64,000 bases of DNA from Schizophyllum amplum (lineage: Eukaryota; Basidiomycota; Agaricomycetes; Agaricales; Schizophyllaceae): positions 2,852,001 through 2,916,000 of the forward strand of contig VDMD01000002.1 of the NCBI GenBank assembly GCA_007026445.1, written 5' to 3'. Of the stretch, positions 35,189-46,291 are shown piece by piece (the first letter of the stretch is position 1; each line of letters starts with the position of its first letter). The notes under the pieces were generated by a model that did no database searches, had not been told where the DNA came from, and was given only the letters and a program-made list of their open reading frames with translations. A program made the position numbers and the translations under genes.

Positions 35189-35591
35189 GGCGGCTGGGAC
35201 TCGAAGGATGTGCAGGTAACGAATTAGCGTCGCTAGTCGCGACCGCGAAACGGGTGTCACTATAACACGGTCATGTGATCAGGCCCCTCCTGAATTATAT
35301 TACTTTGGAAGGAGGCCTCTCGCGGCTCGCCAGTCGACGGCACAATTTTGAACGACCCTTCAAGCTTCAAGCTTGAGCTTGAGCGCTAGCTTGAAGACTA
35401 CGAGCATCCACGCAGTGTCTCCTAAATCTCGTTGGCCTGGCTAACAACAATGATGCAAGGAAAAATACAATTGGGGATACAGATAAGTCAATGCCTACAT
35501 ACACAGCCCACTCTACCTACGCCAACCTAGCACCCACCGACCTGCAACGGCCGACCGGAGGAGTACTCGACTACACGCCATCCGAAGTCGA
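35189..35591. other. Spacer between the STI1 stop and the double F-box start
   Basis: It contains a near-palindromic AAGCTT-rich stretch (35359-35396) and probably the promoter of the F-box gene plus the 3' region of STI1. Confidence 0.5.
35359..35396. repeat. Near-palindrome made of CAAGCTT/GAGCTT units
   Basis: Starting CTTCAAGCTTCAAGCTTGAG, the sequence reads almost the same on the other strand up to GCTTGAAG near 35394. Confidence 0.6.
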
Positions 35592-37604
35592 TTATCTTGT
35601 GCGAATAATTCCCGCGTTGATGAGCTTCATGATTTTCTGTTTAATCATCGGGTTCTTCATGTGGTCCTGCAGCGCGCCCGGATCTGTCTGCGCCTGCTGC
35701 AGGATCTGCTGCATGATCGGGTCGTTCATGATTTGCTGGAAAAGAGGAGTCAGTAAGGGTTCAACTTACAACCGACGACACCAAAAGCACTCACCGCGAC
35801 CTCTGGGTCCCGCATGGCGCGCTCGAGAGCCTCCTCCGAGCTCTCCGTCCCGCGCTGCGAGAAGAGCGCTTGTTGGCACTTGCGCTCCTGCCCCTGGATC
35901 TCCGCCGCGTGTTTCCGCTCTGGGTCATGCTCCTCCGCCTCCTGACACGCCTCGAGGGCCTTCGTGTAGTCCCGCATCGCGTACAGCACGCTCGATTTGC
36001 GAATGTACGCCTTCACTATAAGTCTGTTAGCACATGAATCACACGCCCATCGCCCAAGCACTCACCAAAGTTCGGGTCGACCTTGATCGCCTCGTTCGTA
36101 TCCTTGAGCGCCTCCGCGAACGCCATGAGCTTCATATACGCCGCCGCGCGGTTATTGTACCCACGCGCGTCCGCCGGGTCGCGCTTAATGCTCTCCGTGT
36201 AGCTCCGCACCGCGCCCGCGAAGTCGCCCGCCTTGAACAGCGTGTTGCCCTCCTCGCGCGCCACCGCGCTCTTCTCGGGGTCGATGTACGCCCGCTTGTC
36301 CGCGTCGATCTTGATCTTCTCCGTCTCGCGCAGCTTGTTGAGCACGTCCGGTGTGCGGTGCTCGGTGAGCGATTTCTCGAAGAAGCGCACGGCGTTGGCG
36401 AGGTCGCCCTGGCGCTGGTAGGCGCTGCCGATGCGGCCCAGCGCCTTTGCGACGAGCTTGAAGTCGGCGCGGAGCTCGCGGCCCTCGTCGACGGCTTTTT
36501 GGCACGTCTCAATGCACTTGTCGTAGTCGCCCTGCTCGAAGTAGACCGCTGGAAGGTTGTCAGACGCCAGAGCAACAAGGGGTGCATGACTACTCACCTC
36601 CCAAGTTCGTCAAGAAGGTGATGTCCTTGGGCCAAGTGTCCCACGCCTTCGAGAACTGTGTTGCTGCGGTCTCAAAGTCCTTCGCCTTGTAAGCGGCAGC
36701 ACCCGCAGCCTTTGCCTCCTGCGCGGCCTTCTTGGCCTGGGCCTCCTCATCGTCAACCTCCTCCATCTCCACGTCCTCCGTCTTTGGCGGCGGTGCGGAG
36801 GCGGCCGGCTTTGGTGGCGGCGATTGCGGCTTGGGCGGCGGAGATGATGGCTGTGCCTCTGCCTGCGCGCGAATATCGTCCGGAACGTCGTCTCCAGTGA
36901 AGCCCTGCATGTCGACACCCATCAGCGCGCCGAGCACCTGGATCATGCGCGGGTCTGAGCCGAGCATGCTCGATGCAAGCGCGGGGTTCTGCTGCATCAT
37001 CTGCAGCTTCTGCACGAACGACGGGTCGGCCAGCAGCTTCGACGTCTTCGGGTTCGCGGCCAGCTTGCCAATCAAGTTCGGGTCCGTGAACATGCGGTCG
37101 ATACCTCCACCGCTTGCGTTGCTCTGCTCTGCCTCTGTGGGAGGGGTCAATCAGCTGGGCGCTTACCACTCGATCACTCGACGGGGACGCACCTTGCGCA
37201 TGGCGCACCTCCTGCAGCCCCTTGCGGAGGGCGGGGCTATCCTCCTTCGCCAGTCCCTCCTCGTATGCTGCGATCGCGTCATCGTACCGCCGCGCACCGT
37301 GAAGCGCGGCTCCCTTGCGCGCGTAGCCCTTCGCCCACGACGGGTTGACCTTTATGCACTACACCTTGCGTAAATACATGAATGAAAAGACACGATGGGC
37401 GGATCATGGACACACCTCTTCTGCGTCGGCCAGCGCGTCCGTCCACTGCTTCTTCCCAGCCCATGCGGCACTCCGATTAGAGTAGAGGACGTGGTTTGTG
37501 GGGTCGATCGCGATGCCCTGGGTGAAGAGGTCGATGGCGCGGTCGTACTCCTTCGCCGCGAAGGCCTTGTTGCCCTGGTCTTTTAGTGCGTTTGCGTCTG
37601 CCAT
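35592..37604 (-). CDS. STI1: Sti1/Hop, Hsp70-Hsp90 organising co-chaperone
   Basis: Six exons: 37604-37416, 37358-37193, 37134-36598, 36548-36066, 36015-35795 and 35735-35592; phases close to 579 aa, the normal Sti1 length. Domain order is TPR1 (ALKDQGNKAFAAKEYDRAID...LYSNRSAAW), DP1 (DRMFTDPNLIGKLAANPKT...MQQNP), a Pro-rich/acidic linker (residues about 190-250), TPR2A (AAYKAKDFETAATQFSKAWD...AVYFEQGDYDKCIETC), TPR2B (EEGNTLFKAGDFAGAVRSYT...YNNRAAAYMKL) and DP2 (MNDPIMQQILQQAQTDPGAL, ending INAGIIRTR). The protein bridges Hsp70 and Hsp90 by binding their C-terminal EEVD tails through the TPR clamps, and passes client proteins on. A perfect heat-shock element lies 81 bp upstream of the ATG. 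Confidence 0.97.
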
Positions 37605-38325
37605 TGTTCTGAGTCGATGAATGTGGAAGGCAAAACGCGCTGGGCCAGTTTATAACTTGGAAGCTCAACGAATTTGGACGCGTCTTCGAGAATCTTCCTA
37701 CGTAAAGTCACGTGTAGGTGAGGGTCTGGACCCACAGGCGCAAACTGAACCTCCTCGACGTCACAAAACGCGTCCTCGTCGCAGATAAAAGTCCATCGCC
37801 ATGGCATAGTACTGACGCTGCTTACAGCACTAATTACAGTCATGTAACTTCTTTCTCTGCTCGCGTCGAATCACAGCTCTGCGGCGCTTCAGCTACAAGT
37901 TCGTTGCACGTTTGCGGTAAGCACACCAATTTAGGTCGGTCAAAGGTCCATAATTGAGGATGATAGTACTGAAAGAACATGAGCAAAGTAGTTCCCAGTG
38001 CCAGACATGTATCTCCTTGAACTCACCCACGTGACTGGAGTTGAACTTTGCCCTAATTAATATATCATGACATACTTATGTTGAAGCTTTGAAGGTCTTT
38101 TCTCTCGTGAATATTGAGGGGACTGTGGCTAAAGACTTGGAAGTGCTTGTTATAATGGCCGGGCGGCGGGTGCGCTCAACAAACACAGCGGGGGCGGCGG
38201 GCCTCGCTTTCGGAGATCGGTCCGGCCCCGCATTCGCCAAGTCCCCCGCGCTTTACGTCACAGAGGTATCTCCACCACCTCGTCCCTTCCTCGCGTCCAT
38301 CTCGCGTCTTTCTTCCCTCACCACC
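37605..38325. promoter_or_regulatory. Divergent promoter region of STI1 and SYM1
   Basis: The 721 bp between the two ATG codons hold the heat-shock element on the STI1 side. The SYM1 side has a pyrimidine-rich leader just before 38326. No other gene is seen. Confidence 0.65.
37685..37697 (-). promoter_or_regulatory. Heat-shock element upstream of STI1
   Basis: TTCGAGAATCTTC is a perfect three-unit element (TTC-nn-GAA-nn-TTC), the binding site of the Hsf1 trimer, placed 81 bp before the STI1 start. It predicts heat-induced STI1 transcription, as known in yeast. Confidence 0.8.
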
Positions 38326-39514
38326 ATGGCATCTCTCTTCAGAGCATACAAGTTAGCCCTTAGCCCTCCGTACAATCCTCAGCACGCTGAGCAATATTAT
38401 TTTTCTATAGCTCTGCGCTCATCCGCCGGCCCTTCCTGACGCAATGCGCCTCTGCGGCGACCCTGTTCGGCGCGGGCGACGTCGTCGCGCAGCAGTGGAT
38501 AGAGAAGAAGGGCACGGATCATGATGTGCGTCGACCTCCGTGCTCGCAAGCTTGCAGTTGCACTAACACCAGCGCAGTTCCTTCGCACCGCGCGCCTCGG
38601 GTTCTATGGAGGTGCGTGGCTCGCGGGGACAGAAGACGCGTCAAGGAGCTGAGCACGCGCCACAGGATGCCTCTTCGGACCCCCCATCGTCATGTGGTTC
38701 AACTTCTTGAACAAACTCAAGTTCGCGAACGCGACGACTGGCGTGGTGGCGCGCGTACGTTGTGCATCTACATCACTCTCCCCCCGTATCACTGACGCGC
38801 TTGCAGACCGCCATAGATCAGGGGATGATGTCGCCGAGTACGTGTTGTAATTTCTAATCTCTGTGAAACTCCCTGAGGTACCTCCTCCCAGTCGCAATCA
38901 CTTGGTTCTTCGGCTGGATGAGCACATTAGAAGGCAAGCCATCTGAGGCGCCTGAAAAGCTCAAATCCGTGCGTTGGCTTGCCCTTTTTCTTTAAAGTAA
39001 TTTCTTACAAGCATCACACAGGCCTTCGTCCCGACTCTACTACGCAACTGGTACGTTAGCTGATGAATGGTGTCCGCGCACTGCGCCACCTCATACTTAC
39101 GCAACCATTCGCAGGGCCGTCTTTGTTCCCGTGCAAATCCTCAACTTTTCTGTCGTGCCGCCACAAGGCCGCTTCGTCTTCGTCAGCATCGTCAATTTGT
39201 TCTGGAGTGCGTCCTTTTCTCTCGACGTGTTTCTCTTTCCTCGTTCCTTCTGCTCTCGCCGGGCTTATCCCTCTCGCCGTAATTCGTCCTCCCGTCGTAT
39301 CCCTTTCTCTCTCGATGTCTTCATTTTGTCACCGTGTTACTCTTGCCTCATTCCACAGACTTACCTACCGATCTGCACATACTCACCCGTCTTTTCATCC
39401 CCAGACACCTACCTCTCCGCCGTCAACGCGCAACAAAAAGCGCTCCTCGACCAGGAGCAGAAGGCAAGGGACCTCGTCCCCGGGACGGCGATTGTGGAGA
39501 ACATCAAGGGTTGA
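38326..39514 (+). CDS. SYM1: Mpv17/PMP22 family inner-membrane protein (Sym1)
   Basis: Nine small exons close in phase: 38326-38351, 38411-38525, 38578-38611, 38666-38754, 38807-38837, 38892-38968, 39022-39050, 39115-39206 and 39405-39514, giving 200 aa. Family sequence is plain: RAYNSALIRRPFLTQCASAA, TLFGAGDVVAQQ, RTARLGFYGGCLFGPPIVMW, WFFGWMSTLEGKPSEAPEKL, FVPTLLRNWAVFVPVQILNF, VPPQGRFVFVSIVNLFWNTY. Mpv17/Sym1 proteins have four membrane helices and sit in the mitochondrial inner membrane (some in peroxisomes), where Sym1 is needed for growth on ethanol at high temperature. The last intron (39207-39404, 198 nt) is the longest in the window and very CT-rich. Confidence 0.94.
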
Positions 39515-40330
39515 TAGCGGTGCCGTCTTGACTTATTGCGTACGAGTGACTGCTGGAGCAACGTGAACACGGAGCGGCTGAAGTGATGCGGAAATGCTGG
39601 AGGGACGCGGAACTTCCTGAGGCCTCGCTAAACTATGCAAAATACTGAACACACCGCTGAACCGAGTACCGAACACACTAGAATAATGCTCACGGACCAG
39701 CTTCCCTGTCGGACTTTCCTGTAGACATAGAATTATTGATGGTTGTGCACGCAGCGGCATGCCATAGACCCAAGGCGACGTTTGTAGACCTATGGCCGAC
39801 GCTCGTAGATCCGCGGCCGACGGTCCAGCATAGGCAAGGGTGCAAGTGTTCCGTTGCAATGCTCGCTAGTGCCACATAGGCCTCCCCATATTTTGTGGCA
39901 CCGATGGCATTTCGCACTACGGTTACGGCACACCTCTCGAACAACCCAGTGACGACTTACGGAGGGAGAGTCCCTGGCCACCGTTAGGCGACAAAGTCGT
40001 GCTCACTTTGCATGCGTCGAATTTATATCCACGACCACCACGTCGTATTATTCGCAAATACTCACCGGCACCTGTTCTCATAAGCGCGTGGCTCGAAGTC
40101 ATGAACCGCCGTGCTGACCCAACTTCGAGTTCAGGCAAAATCCGCGCTTCGAATATGAGGATATCCGCGCACGAAGGGAAAATTCAGCGTTTATGCATAC
40201 GTATATATGAGCAGTATCGAAGAGAAAGAAATAATGCGGCTTGATGCATGTCCGCATCGAAGGTAAACAGGGTGCGTAAACAAGAAAAGCAAGAACGAAA
40301 GACGCGCTCACTGCCAGTCGAAACCTTGAC
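39515..40330. other. Intergenic spacer
   Basis: This is the 3' flank of SYM1 and the 3' flank of the low-complexity gene (convergent pair). A small direct repeat (TATGGCCGACG / CGCGGCCGACG) occurs at about 39790-39822. No gene is supported. Confidence 0.5.
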
Positions 40331-43300
40331 TTATTGCCAGCCAAAGCCCTGGCTTATGTCGAAGTCTCCCTGAGGTGAGCCCCCCATCATCTGTTGCGGC
40401 TGATCACCGCCGTAGCCACCTCCGTAGCCAGCCTGCCCGCCGCCGCCGCCACCGAACTGGGAGCCACCGCCGCCAGACATGCCACCTGCGCCAGACATGC
40501 CACCTGCGCCAGGCATGCCGCCGCCGCTGCCCATGCCACCCATGGTGCTCGGACTCATCCCCGCGCCACCATACATCCCGCCCTGGCCGCCGCCAAACTG
40601 TTGTTGCTGTTGCTGTTGTTGCGGCTGGCCCCAATTTTGCTGCTGCTGTTGCTGCTGCTGCGCTGCGGCGCGCTGCATCATCGCGCGCTGGTACTCGGCT
40701 CGGTCCATCCCGCCGCCGCCGCCACCACCCATACCGCCACCCATCCCGCCGCCGCCGCCGCCGCCCATGCCGCCACCCATCGCCGGACTCATTGGGCCGC
40801 CAATGCCGGAGCCCAGGCCCTCGTGCGGGCTGCGCATGGCGCGTGCGATGCCAGGCATTGACGGGTTCGAGCGGAGGGCAGGAATGTTGGGGGTGTCACC
40901 GCCGTCCAGACCGCTAGCGCCCATGCCAGCGCCTGCCCCCATCCCGGGAGTGCCCATGCCGGACGCGCTGGCAGCCTGCTGCTGCTGCTGCTGCTGAAGC
41001 ATCCGACGTTCCATGAAGGCGCGCATCTGTTCGGGTGATACACCTGGTGGAATGCCCATCCCCATACCACCGCTGCCACCCATGCCACCACCGCCGCTGC
41101 CGCCCATACCGCCGCCGCCAGCACCACCCTGCTGCATCATCTGCTGTCGCTGCAGGAGGAGAAGCTGCTGTCGCTGTTGCGGTGTAAGGTTGGCGAGTTG
41201 GGCGGGTGTTGGGTTCATGCTGCCTCCGCCGCCACCCATGCCACCCGCACCACCCATACTGCCAGCGCCGCCAAGTCCGCCGCCCATACCACCGGCGGCA
41301 GCCCCCATGCCGCCTGCAGCGCCGCCCATGCCCATTCCGGCCATAGGTGATGGTGCAGATGACGAGTGCTCTTGCTGCTGCGCCTGCTGCTTCATGCGTA
41401 GAGTCTGAGGAAGATTTATGATTAGTTTCCACGGCGAAGCATGCAAACCCCAACGGCATTCATGAGCAAGAACTCACCAGCATCTGAATCAACTGCTGCA
41501 GCTGCAGCTGTGGCGGCATCTGGTTCCATCGCGGGTTCGAGCGCGCAAGCTGCTGGATGAACGGCGGCGGCGGTTGCGTGGCCAGCATCTGGTACGCATG
41601 CTGCGCGAGGGGATTTGACTTGGAGACCATGACCCCAAGCTGCTGCATAGATAGACCGGCACCGCTGCCCATATTTGGCGGGCCGCCGGAGCCCATGCCG
41701 GATGTGCCACCCCCGCCCATGGACGGTGCGGACCCGCCACCCATGCTGGATGCACCGACGCCGCCCATACCAGAAGCACCGCCACCCATAGTCGATGCGC
41801 CGCCGGATCCCATGCCAGCGCCCTGGCCCCCGATGCCGAAGTCTGAAGGGCCCATAGGGGGGCTCATGCTACCGCTCATACTGCCGCCCATGCCCATGCC
41901 TGAGAGGCCCGCGCCGGATGCGCCCATACCGCCTCCCATCCCCGATGACCCGCCATTGCCCATAGCAGACATGCTATGAGCACCACCCATGCCGATGGGC
42001 GGTGAGCCGGCCCCAAGGCCGCCCATCGCGCTGGGGGGTTTGGTGCTCGGCGGACGCATGCTGTCACCGCCCGAAGACGAGGGTGGCCGCATGCCAGAAG
42101 ATGACGGAGGGCGCATACCTGAAGATGATGGAGGGCGCATCCCGTTTGATGATGGCGGACGCATCCCGTTCGAGGAGGGCGGCCGCATGCCTGAGGTGGA
42201 GGGAGAGCGGTGCATACCCATTGACGATGGAGGCCGGCCGCCTGAGGATGATGGCGGGCGCTGAGAGGGCATGCGTGGTGAAGGGGGCACGTCGTCGGTT
42301 TGTGCGAGAGGCGATGTCTGTTGGCTGGGCGACATGCTGGGGCGATAGAGGTTCGGGGGCAGCATCCCGGGGGAGGCCGCGGAGGCGGGGGATGCTGGGG
42401 GCGGCATGGAGGTGGAGGGCGGGGGCATTGCGTTGAAGCCGGGTGGGGACTTCGTATCGCCAACATCGCGGCGCTTATTCATGCCGGCGTCACCGGCGTC
42501 ATCGCGTTCGCGCTTGAGAGGGTTAGAAGTCCCATTGGCCTCGCCGCTGCGCATTGCGATGTACTGCTGCCGTCGAGTAATGTCCTTTGCAAAGGCTTTC
42601 TGTGTATCCATGAGTACTTCTCGCAACCGGTCAGTGTTGACGGCGTCGAGCGGGGGGAGAGGCTCCAGATTAGGGACCTGCAATGCGACAAAATGAGGGT
42701 TCTCGAGGACGATGTTGGAGAAGTGGAGCATATTCTGCAGGCGGGCAAAGTGTCTGAGGGCGGCGTCAGAGTGGGGTAAGATAGAGGAAGAACGGGCGTA
42801 CATCTGGTAGTCGGACGTGGGCATCGCGCGCGATTGACATTCCAGGCAGACTCTGGTATGCGTGTGAGTAAAGACATAGTATTAGGAGCGCAATCCTAGC
42901 TGCGCACCTGAAGAGCTCCTGCGTGAGTTCAACGAGTGCTTTGGCGCGGGCATCCGTCTTCTTTTGGCTGGTCGAAGAAGGCGTGCGGGAGTCGCCATTT
43001 GTGTATTCATGACGGGAGCCTGAGGTTTCGGAGGGCATATCACGCTGCTTTGAGCTCGTGTTATGCGCAGCTCCGCCTTCTCGTCTCTCAGCGTCCCTCT
43101 TTTCGTTCTTGCTGCCGTCCTCATTGTCGTCGGGTGCCGTGGAGAGCTCGCTGAGGGGGCTGGAGGGCGCGTCGCCGTCCTCGGTCTTGGACGGCGCGGG
43201 CACAGGCGGCTCTCGCCCGTCTGATGGTATGGATATGACGGCCGGTGTAGAGGTGTGGGAGCGCCGCTCGCCGTCGTCGTACGGTGCGGGGCTCGGCTGG

Positions 43301-43395
43301 TATGGGGAGTCGGCGCCGTTGCTGCCAGTTTGCAGATGTGTGTGCGCGTTGGTCCAGTCCAAACTAAAGCCGGAGTCGGAATCCAAGCTGAGCAT
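40331..43395 (-). CDS. Gly/Met/Gln/Ser/Pro-rich low-complexity protein of unknown function
   Basis: Three exons: 43395-42908, 42852-41478 and 41404-40331; phases close to 978 aa. The N-terminus (LDSDSGFSLDWTNAHTHLQT) leads into an acidic Ser/Thr/Pro-rich part and a short helix (DARAKALVELTQELF). A single ordered-looking block of about 100 residues follows: RVCLECQSRAMPTSDYQMYA, HFARLQNMLHFSNIVLENPH, TDRLREVLMDTQKAFAKDI, then KR-rich NPLKRERDD, a likely nuclear signal. The rest is disordered: repeats of GMRPPSS, long GMGG/GSGGMG tracts, poly-Gln blocks, and one helical segment (NPLAQHAYQMLATQPPPPFI). The composition resembles chromatin or transcription co-regulator subunits, but I recognise no family. 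Upstream GTG or other frames are not needed; the ATG at 43395 is the first good start. Confidence 0.78.
42073..42216 (-). repeat. 24-bp coding tandem repeat (GMRPPSS units)
   Basis: Six units of 24 bp (42073, 42097, 42121, 42145, 42169 and 42193) code for the octapeptide SSxGMRPP and variants in the low-complexity protein. Confidence 0.85.
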
Positions 43396-43397
43396 CG

Positions 43398-43460
43398 GCG
43401 TCGTCGCCGTCGTTGCTATCGTCGTTGTCGTCGTCGTCGTCGTCGTTGCCGTCGTCGCGG
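43398..43460. repeat. Trinucleotide (GTC/GAC)n microsatellite
   Basis: An interrupted GTC repeat lies directly upstream of the ATG at 43395, so in the leader or proximal promoter of the low-complexity gene. The antisense reading is GAC/GAT. Confidence 0.85.
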
Positions 43461-44367
43461 TCACGGGCAAGCAGTGCACGGCCCACCGTGAGAATTTTCA
43501 TCGGAGTCTCAATCCGGGCCGGGCGCGGCCTCACCGCGCAGGGAGGCCGGTTGCAGGGCTGGCGGGCGTCGTGAACGGCGGGCACGGCGAGCTCGAGCAT
43601 TCCCAGAACGCGTCGCGTCGCGTCCGACGCGTCCACTTATCATGACGCGCACCGGAAGTTCGGCATTACTTGTGTCCATTTCAGTTGCCTCGGACGGCGG
43701 GCGCCTCCCGATACCCGGCTTAGGAACATCAGAAGTCCGACAGCCACGCCCCTTGAAGTCACCTAGTCTCCATGGGAAGTCGTCCTACTTACACTTGAAC
43801 CCCGTCTTCTGGCTTGACATGCTTCCCGCAGGCATGTCTCTCACCTTCTCAAGAGGTTCACACAGAGACCCATCACGAATAGCAGGGCAGTGTCGATTTC
43901 CCCACCACCATGGGGTGAGTGAGCCAAGGGGCGTACCGGAATGGAAATGGTTCCCGAAATCTAACAATGCATCCCGACGCCCAATGAAGTGTTCTCGGCG
44001 ACTATGTAGCACGCGCGCTTCCGAGCTCTCGAGTCCGGTGCTGACTGTGCCGCCTCTTGAATGAATGAATGAGTCGATACAGTTGAGACAGGCAATGTGG
44101 CAACATACGCAGACTTCGAACCGGCGACTGTCAAGCAGCGTCATGGCCCCTGCTTTCGCGAAGACCATGGCAGTTGACAACGGTTCTATGACCGTGAATA
44201 CACTGGCTAGCTGCCCATATCGATTCGATCGGTACGTCGTGCACAGCAAGATCGTATACATGTACAAGTCGTAGTACTCACAAGTAGCCAAATTAGATCC
44301 TGCGGCGTGCGCAGCACAAGTCAGCCACTGGCCGATAACATGATGCAGCCGTAAAAACGTACCATCA
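43461..44367. other. Intergenic spacer
   Basis: This is upstream sequence of the low-complexity gene and the 3' flank of the monooxygenase gene. Short open frames only; no RNA gene recognised. Confidence 0.5.
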
Positions 44368-46291
44368 TCAATGCGAAGTCGAAGTCATGTTGGACTCAGC
44401 ACAACGCTCGCCCGCCCATATATTTCCTTCCCGGGTCGTCTCCCCGAGAACCTTCGCCAACTCGATGAGATGCGGCGCCTGCTCCCCAAGCTCCTTCCCA
44501 CGCAACTCGTCGAACGCCCCGCCAAGTTCCAAGCCTTCAGCGCTCGCCAGCGACCGCGCATGCATCTCCCGGGTGAGCGGCCCACGCAGGTCTTCGTACG
44601 CATGCAGAGTCGCTTCCACTTTCGCATGTGACCGGGTCCCAATGACCCATGCACCGAGCAGCCTGCCCAGTGCAAAGCCATCATCGATAGCCACCCCCGC
44701 GCCCACGCCGAGGTACGGAAGCATTGCGTGCGCCTGTGCGCATCCTCGTCAGCCTCCCAGATCTCGATAAGAGGGTGAAGACGCACCGCATCGCCGACGA
44801 GCACAGCGCGATCAAAGATATAACTCCTTGGAGGGCGCACTGCCAGAAGCGCCCATCTCGGCAAGGTGGCTGCACCCTCATTCATTGCCTGGACATGAGA
44901 TGTAAGATTAAGAGAGGCATACCGTGCACGAAAATCGAACACACATGGAGCAATTGGCACACCGAGGGTTCCCACCCTGCGAACGCTGCGACGACTTCCT
45001 CGCGAGGCGCCTGCGTTGCCTGAGCGTTTGGCGGCGCGCCACCCGCGCGCACCATCGTCAGCACATTGATGGCGGGCTTGGACGATAGTGGGTATGTGAT
45101 GACTTGCTGCGCGGGTCATCAGCATCGTCGCCTGGCATAGGACACGCAGTCCCCTTACACGATCCGCGCCAACATACTGGGATGGCCGTCAGGAGGACGT
45201 CGCTGCAATACATCGGGAAGAAAAGCACACACGCGCATGGGAACGTGCAACGAGGGATGTCCCGAGGGGAGCGCGGAGGCGTTGGCCATGCCTCTGTATG
45301 CGAATCGCCCGCTCCATTCTGCGCGAGCTGACGCGGCGAGCTCCCTCAGGTCTGTATCATAGGTGACTCCCTTCGTTGTCATTCGACGACATTCCTCTTC
45401 AATGGCAAGCCGGCGGACAGTTGAGTGCACACCGTCCGCGCCGACGACCAGGTCGCATGTCGCTGTGCTGCCGTCGGCGAAGGTGAGCGTCACGGGGTCA
45501 ATCACTGAGGTGTAGGTATGACTCCGTATGAGCTCGAAGCAACACGTTGAAATAGGAGAGATGTACCTTTGTCGTGGTTCTGCTGCATTCCAACGAGGCT
45601 GCGCGCGAGGTGGATGCCTGGGCCGTCCCGGAGGCGGGACAGAAGGCGCTTCTGCAGGTCGGCACGGAGAAGGCGATGCGGGGGACCTTTGGTGAACATA
45701 GTCAGAGACGGCGAGGCAAGAGAAGAATATGCAGTGCGCACCGTCAGGAAAACGCACGTCGTAGAAATTATAACCTTCAGGCTGATCACCTTTGCGCATA
45801 CGGAAGGCGACTGGAAGATAAGTCGCAATTGAAAGACGGAAGTCAAGGATTGTACGCCATTGGGCGTCAACTGCACGCACCCTCATCAACGGAAAGATTA
45901 TGCAGTCCGTCCGCGATACCTAACTCACGCAGTAGAGCGACGGTCCGAGGCCATATCTAGGTACTTCAGCATCCTACAAGCGATTGCGGACGGAGATTTC
46001 CACAACTTCGTGCAGAAGAACACATACCGTAATTCCGGCGCCAACCTCAGTGAAGGTCGCTGCCGCATCGTACAAATCAATGCTGAGCGCGTCGCGATCC
46101 GAGCAGAACTTCTGAAGAGAGAGTACGAGGGAAAGGCCTGCGAGTCCGCCGCCGCTGTCAACGTATCAGTGACTGGCCGAACCGATGCGCACAGTATCAG
46201 CGAAGTATCTGTTCTGCCACGATACGCACATAATGGCCACTCGAAAGGGGCGAGGTCTGGGAGGCTCCGGCGTGACGCTGGGAGGTTTCAT
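44368..46291 (-). CDS. FAD-dependent monooxygenase, salicylate hydroxylase-like
   Basis: Ten exons close in phase: 46291-46230, 46154-46028, 45956-45881, 45810-45742, 45686-45567, 45504-45233, 45176-45159, 45106-44945, 44888-44787 and 44733-44368 (457 aa). Motifs of class A flavoprotein hydroxylases: FAD dinucleotide site VAIIGGGLAGLSLVLSL, the acidic strand end IDLYDAAATFTEVGAGITIW, PRTVALLRELGIADGL, FRMRKGDQPEGYNFYDV, the ribityl-binding HRLLRADLQKRLL, the DG motif DLVVGADGVHSTVRRLA, and the GD motif RAVLVGDAAHAMLPYLGVGAG. Such enzymes hydroxylate aromatic acids using NAD(P)H and oxygen. The substrate cannot be told, and no pathway partners lie beside it. Exon 7 codes for only six residues. 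The gene appears intact. Confidence 0.88.

Noticed and set aside
40375..42779. Long open frames on the plus strand across the low-complexity gene
   Set aside because: They are antisense shadows caused by GC-rich Gly/Met/Pro codons. The minus-strand frame has splice sites, an ordered block and a start; the plus-strand readings are only Pro/Ala/His runs.
45957..46028. A 22-nt intron or frameshift in the monooxygenase gene (46027-46006)
   Set aside because: Using the later acceptor at 45957 gives a normal 71-nt intron and restores the conserved ITIWPRTVALLRELG sequence, so the gene is intact.
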